Shown here one piece after another: positions 6,836 through 9,489 of a stretch of DNA of 9,489 bases. The position numbers and the translations under genes were made by a program. A model generated the notes under the pieces. It was not told where the DNA came from. It searched no databases and was given only the letters and a program-made list of their open reading frames with translations. Source of the DNA: Chloroflexota bacterium (GTDB taxonomy: Bacteria; Chloroflexota; UBA4733); contig JAMCTA010000084.1 of assembly GCA_023381895.1 (NCBI GenBank), positions 10,246 to 19,734 on the forward strand, read 5' to 3'. The first letter of the stretch is position 1. Each line of letters starts with the position of its first letter.

Positions 6836-7612
6836 ATGGGTCGAGTGGACGGCAAAGTGACGATCATCACTGGTGGCGGCTCCGGCATCGGGCGGGCGAC
6901 CGCAGAGCTGTTCGGCCGGGAAGGAGCCCCGATCGTCGTCGCCGACGTCAATGCCGCGGGAGGGGCGGCAACGGTCGAGCGGATCCGCACTGCCGGCGGT
7001 AGGGCGGACTTCGTGCAGACGGACGTCTCAGTGGCCAGTGACGTGGCACGGCTCATCGATGAGACGATAGGCCGCTACGGGCGCATCGACGTGCTGTACA
7101 ACAACGCGGCCGTCATCCTCTCCAAGAGCGCCGTCGACACGACGCCGGAGGAGTGGGCAAGGGTCATCAGCGTCAACCTGACCGGCGTCTACCTGGGTTG
7201 CCATTTCGCCATCCCGCATATGCTGCGCCAGGGCGGTGGAGTGATCGTCTCAACCGCCTCGCCGCACGCCTTCCAAACGGGGAAGACGATCGCGGCCTAC
7301 GCGGCAGCGAAAGGAGGAATCGTCGCTCTGACGAAGCAGATGGCGATGGACTACGGCCGGCACGGCATTCGGGTGAACTGTGTCGTTCCCGGCGCCATCG
7401 ATACACCGATGCTGCGGGCCGACATCCAGCAAGGGGCCGAAGCCGAAGCGAACGTCGCCGGTTGGGCCCAAGCCCAGCCCATCGGCCGGGTCGGCGCTCC
7501 CGAGGACATCGCCAGAGTGGTGCTCTGGCTGGCGACCGACGACGCGGCATTCGTGCTGGGGGCGCCGATCATCGCCGATGGCGGACTGCTGGCCCAGCTC
7601 ATTCAGCAGTAG
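6836..7612 (+). CDS. Classical SDR oxidoreductase, probable sugar dehydrogenase
   Basis: A 258-residue, single-domain short-chain dehydrogenase/reductase of the usual classical length. The Rossmann motif is TGGGSGIG (residues 12-19), followed by D37 at the end of the second strand, which favours NAD+ over NADP+. Further motifs are NNAA (89-92), N114, S142, and the catalytic Y155-x3-K159 (YAAAK); the N-S-Y-K tetrad is complete. VNCVVPGAIDTPM follows in the usual place, and the C-terminal end IIADGGLLAQ replaces the common 'VDGG.T'. GGAGGG lies 5 nt before the ATG. With the lactonase immediately upstream, the likely role is oxidation of L-fucose, L-rhamnose or a similar aldose at C1 to the lactone. 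General annotations of such proteins ('3-oxoacyl-ACP reductase', 'glucose 1-dehydrogenase') should not be taken as substrate evidence. The class is certain; the sugar role rests on context. Confidence 0.9.
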   Translation: MGRVDGKVTIITGGGSGIGRATAELFGREGAPIVVADVNAAGGAATVERIRTAGGRADFVQTDVSVASDVARLIDETIGRYGRIDVLYNNAAVILSKSAVDTTPEEWARVISVNLTGVYLGCHFAIPHMLRQGGGVIVSTASPHAFQTGKTIAAYAAAKGGIVALTKQMAMDYGRHGIRVNCVVPGAIDTPMLRADIQQGAEAEANVAGWAQAQPIGRVGAPEDIARVVLWLATDDAAFVLGAPIIADGGLLAQLIQQ

Positions 7613-7743
7613 CCGGCCCCACTGAGGCCTTTGCGAGAGCGGGGGGTGTTGTGTGCCGGTTGCGAAGGAGCGTAGAGCGTTTCGGGAGGGCAATAGCCAT
7701 CGTACCCTGTCCCTCGTGAACGCTGGCGTGCCATATGACGGAA

Positions 7744-7752
7744 TGCTAGGAT
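7744..7752 (+). promoter_or_regulatory. Putative extended -10 promoter for the sulfatase genes
   Basis: TGCTAGGAT fits the extended -10 form TGn-TAnnAT. A -35 candidate CTGGCG (7723-7728, 18 bp spacer) matches the TTGACA consensus poorly (3 of 6), so the extended -10 would carry the promoter. The predicted start site falls near 7758-7760, about 70 nt before the sulfatase ATG and next to the operator. This is a pattern-based guess. Confidence 0.45.
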
Positions 7753-7769
7753 AACACAAGCGCTCTACC

Positions 7770-7781
7770 GCAAACGCTTGC
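7770..7781 (+). promoter_or_regulatory. Putative LacI/GalR-family operator
   Basis: GCAAACGCTTGC has the pattern GCAAnCGnTTGC, with perfectly complementary half-sites around a central CG; that is the general form of LacI/GalR-family operators. A degenerate partner, ACAAGCGCTCTA, lies 14 bp upstream with its own central CG at 7761-7762. Together they also form CAAGCG-N12-CGCTTG (7757-7780). The sites sit just downstream of the -10 box, where a repressor would block initiation. No LacI-type regulator gene is in the window, and I found no second copy of this pattern in the other intergenic gaps. Confidence 0.6.
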
Positions 7782-7827
7782 ATACGCTGCGAGGTCCTCA
7801 ATCAATAGGTCGCGAAGGGAGCCCGGG

Positions 7828-9267
7828 ATGAATCTGGTCGTGTTTGTGCTGGATACGCTACGCTTCGACGTGGTGCAGCACCAAGGGCTGTTCCCCGGCG
7901 TGGCGACGCCCAATCTGGATGCTCTGCGTCGCGACGGTGTCACGTTCACCCGAGCCTTCGGCGATGGTCAGCCGACGATTCCCATGCGGCGGTGCCTCTA
8001 CACCGGGAAGCGTTCCTACCCCTGGCGCTTCTCGTTTGATCGGAAGGGGCTGTGGCCGGGCGGGTCCGGCTGGCACAAGATTCCACCGGAGCAGACCACA
8101 CTGGCCGAGCACTTGCTTCAGCACGGCTACCGCACCGCCCTGATCTCCGACCTCTACCACGAGTTTAAGCCGACGCTGAACTTCACCCGCGGCTTCGTGA
8201 ACTGGGAATTCGTTCGCGGTCAGGAGAGCGATAACTGGAAGGGCGGTCGCGTCGAGCATGAGGAACTGGCGCACTACACCGTGAACCCGGATGACCGTGC
8301 CCAATCGGCCGTCTTGATCCAGTATCTGCTCAATAAGCGCCACTTCACACCGGGTGAACTCACCGGCGGCATGACCTTCGCCTGTGCCACCGACTGGCTG
8401 GCCGAGAATCACGATCTACAACCCTTCATGCTCTGGATCGAATGCTTCGATCCCCACGAGCCGTGGGATCCACCGCGCGCCTATGCCGACCGCTATTTGC
8501 CCGGCTATCAGGGACGGGAGCTCATCTTCCCTCGCACGGAGGGTGCGACAGAGGCCGAGCGGGAGCGCGTCAAAGCGCTCTACTTCGGCGAAGTCACCTA
8601 CGTTGACACTTGGGTCGGTCGCCTGATGAACCGGCTGACCGATTTACGCCTGCTCGACTCGACAGTGGTGATGTTCTTGAGTGACCACGGCACTGAGTTA
8701 CTCGATCATGGCCGCTTCGGCAAGAGCGCGCCGCACCTCTTCGCCCATAATACGCAACTGAACTGGGTTATCCGCCACCCGGCTGGACCACGGTCCTTAG
8801 AGGTTGATGCTTTCGTGCAGAATCAGGACGTGGTGCCGACGGCACTAGAACTGCTGGGCGTGCCGCCGCTCGAAGTAGACGGCCGCAGCGCCTGGCCGCT
8901 CGTCAAAGACCCGGCTAAGGGCACCCCGAGCATCGTGACCGGCTGGGGTGACTATGCCTCGGTGCGCAGCGCTCGCTGGAACTACGTCGTCAACACGACA
9001 CGGCCGGAGAGTGACGAGCGTCTCTACGATCTCCGGGCCGATCCGTTGGAGCAGCACGACGTCTCATCGACCTATCCGGTGCCGCTCGCCGCGGCGCGCC
9101 AGGAGCTGGAAGCTTTCCTGGACGCCCCGCTGCCGGTGCACTTCCCTAGCTCCAGCGATGGCACGAACGCTCCCGCGCGTGTCTACTACGGGGCAGTCGA
9201 GCCCTCGCGCGCCCACCAACAAGCAGGATTTGATAAGGCAGAGTACTGTCTCATCCCGCGACCATAG
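7828..9267 (+). CDS. Sulfatase-superfamily hydrolase with Thr at the formylglycine position
   Basis: A 479-residue member of the sulfatase branch of the alkaline phosphatase superfamily. Metal-site motifs are present: D9 in VFVLDTLRFD (5-14), H210 in FDPHEPWDPP (207-216), D286 and H287 in LSDHG (284-288), and K299 (FGKS). The sulfatase signature C/S-x-P-S/A-R-x-x-L-x-T-G is here TIPMRRCLYTG (50-60): Thr50 stands where Cys or Ser is converted to formylglycine, and Met53 replaces the usual Ser/Ala. Formylglycine formation is therefore not expected, and Thr50 itself may be the nucleophile, as in phosphatases, phosphodiesterases and phosphoethanolamine transferases of the superfamily. The real ester could be phosphate or phosphonate rather than sulfate. 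I recall related bacterial proteins with a similar PTxPxRR motif, so this is probably a subfamily trait, not a lone mutation. There is no signal peptide, so it acts inside the cell. AGGGAG lies 6 nt before the ATG. Confidence 0.88.
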   Translation: MNLVVFVLDTLRFDVVQHQGLFPGVATPNLDALRRDGVTFTRAFGDGQPTIPMRRCLYTGKRSYPWRFSFDRKGLWPGGSGWHKIPPEQTTLAEHLLQHGYRTALISDLYHEFKPTLNFTRGFVNWEFVRGQESDNWKGGRVEHEELAHYTVNPDDRAQSAVLIQYLLNKRHFTPGELTGGMTFACATDWLAENHDLQPFMLWIECFDPHEPWDPPRAYADRYLPGYQGRELIFPRTEGATEAERERVKALYFGEVTYVDTWVGRLMNRLTDLRLLDSTVVMFLSDHGTELLDHGRFGKSAPHLFAHNTQLNWVIRHPAGPRSLEVDAFVQNQDVVPTALELLGVPPLEVDGRSAWPLVKDPAKGTPSIVTGWGDYASVRSARWNYVVNTTRPESDERLYDLRADPLEQHDVSSTYPVPLAAARQELEAFLDAPLPVHFPSSSDGTNAPARVYYGAVEPSRAHQQAGFDKAEYCLIPRP

Positions 9268-9386
9268 TGTATAGTCCCTTCCCGGAGGTGAGGGTCGTGA
9301 ACGGCTTGCACCCCGCTCTGCCAGGTGAGGTGGGCTGCACCGTCGCTCGACACGTGCCGAAAGGATCGCTATCGAAAGGTAGCTAG

Positions 9387-9489
9387 ATGCGCCGTCCGAA
9401 CATTCTGATCCTCTACACCGATCAACAGCGCTGGGATGCGCTCGGCGTCAACGGCAATGGCGACGTGCAGACGCCGAATCTCGATCGTC
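9387..9489 (+). CDS. Sulfatase, N-terminal fragment (3'-partial)
   Basis: The first 34 codons of a second sulfatase, running off the window end. [18 protein letters not shown], then a TPNLDR stretch, is the standard opening of type I sulfatases: a strand ending in a metal-binding Asp (D12 in YTDQQRWD), followed by the TPNLD motif. AAGG lies 7 nt before the ATG. The formylglycine motif would fall roughly 20-30 residues past the window edge, so whether it has Cys, Ser or Thr is unknown. It follows the first sulfatase by 119 bp on the same strand. That gap shows no convincing terminator, so the two may share a transcript. The N-terminus has no signal peptide, pointing to cytoplasmic action. Confidence 0.85.
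   Translation, partial: MRRPNILILYTDQQRWDALGVNGNGDVQTPNLDR

Noticed and set aside
7615..7632. GGCC-CCACTGA-GGCC followed by TTT as a terminator after the SDR gene
   Set aside because: A 4-bp stem with three T residues is too weak to separate from chance in GC-rich DNA.
9268..9386. Separate promoter or terminator between the two sulfatase genes
   Set aside because: The gap has only a weak GGTG/CACC stem and no convincing -10/-35 pair or LacI-type site.

Overview
The window is high-GC bacterial DNA. Genes are tightly packed, several starts are GTG, and most genes have a clear purine-rich ribosome binding site. There are no tRNAs, rRNAs, CRISPR arrays or intact mobile elements. The flavour of the proteins (an L-fucose isomerase-like protein, an amidohydrolase_2 lactonase beginning VDFPIVDAHLHLWDP, a short intracellular sulfatase-like enzyme, a DUF608/GH116 enzyme) resembles carbohydrate-use regions of Chloroflexota, perhaps Thermomicrobia-like. 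That taxon is an impression from protein style, not a demonstrated assignment.

Layout, left to right. (1) 2-1726 (+): C-terminal part of a large glycoside-hydrolase-type protein made of sugar-binding beta-sandwich modules, cut by the window edge. (2) 1794-3296 (+): an L-fucose/L-arabinose isomerase-like enzyme, probably co-transcribed with (1). (3) 3380-5623 (-): a GH116 (beta-glucosidase type) enzyme, convergent with (2). (4) 5642-5899 (-): the last ~85 codons of a sugar ABC-transporter permease, the distal remnant of a gene whose front is gone. (5) 5933-6793 (+): an amidohydrolase_2 sugar lactonase whose ribosome binding site starts about 20 bp from the end of the permease remnant. (6) 6836-7612 (+): a classical SDR dehydrogenase. 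(7) 7613-7827: an intergenic region with an extended -10 box followed by a LacI/GalR-type operator. (8) 7828-9267 (+): a sulfatase-superfamily enzyme with Thr at the formylglycine position. (9) 9387-end (+): the first 34 codons of a second sulfatase.

Together the genes describe breakdown of deoxysugar- or uronic-type oligosaccharides, possibly sulfated or otherwise esterified. Glycosidases release sugars, an isomerase offers one entry route, and an SDR/lactonase pair offers the oxidative route (sugar to lactone to aldonate) known for L-fucose and L-rhamnose. Sulfatase-type enzymes would remove ester groups. The complete enzymes whose N-termini are visible show no signal peptide, so they should act on imported oligosaccharides; yet the only transporter gene in view is broken.

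The most notable points are the permease/lactonase junction, where two loci seem to have been joined with loss of DNA on the permease side (and about 47% GC in the remnant); the Thr-for-Cys sulfatase; and the LacI-type operator in front of the sulfatase pair. I see no evidence for a wholly new kind of system; the interest lies in the unusual enzyme and the rearrangement.
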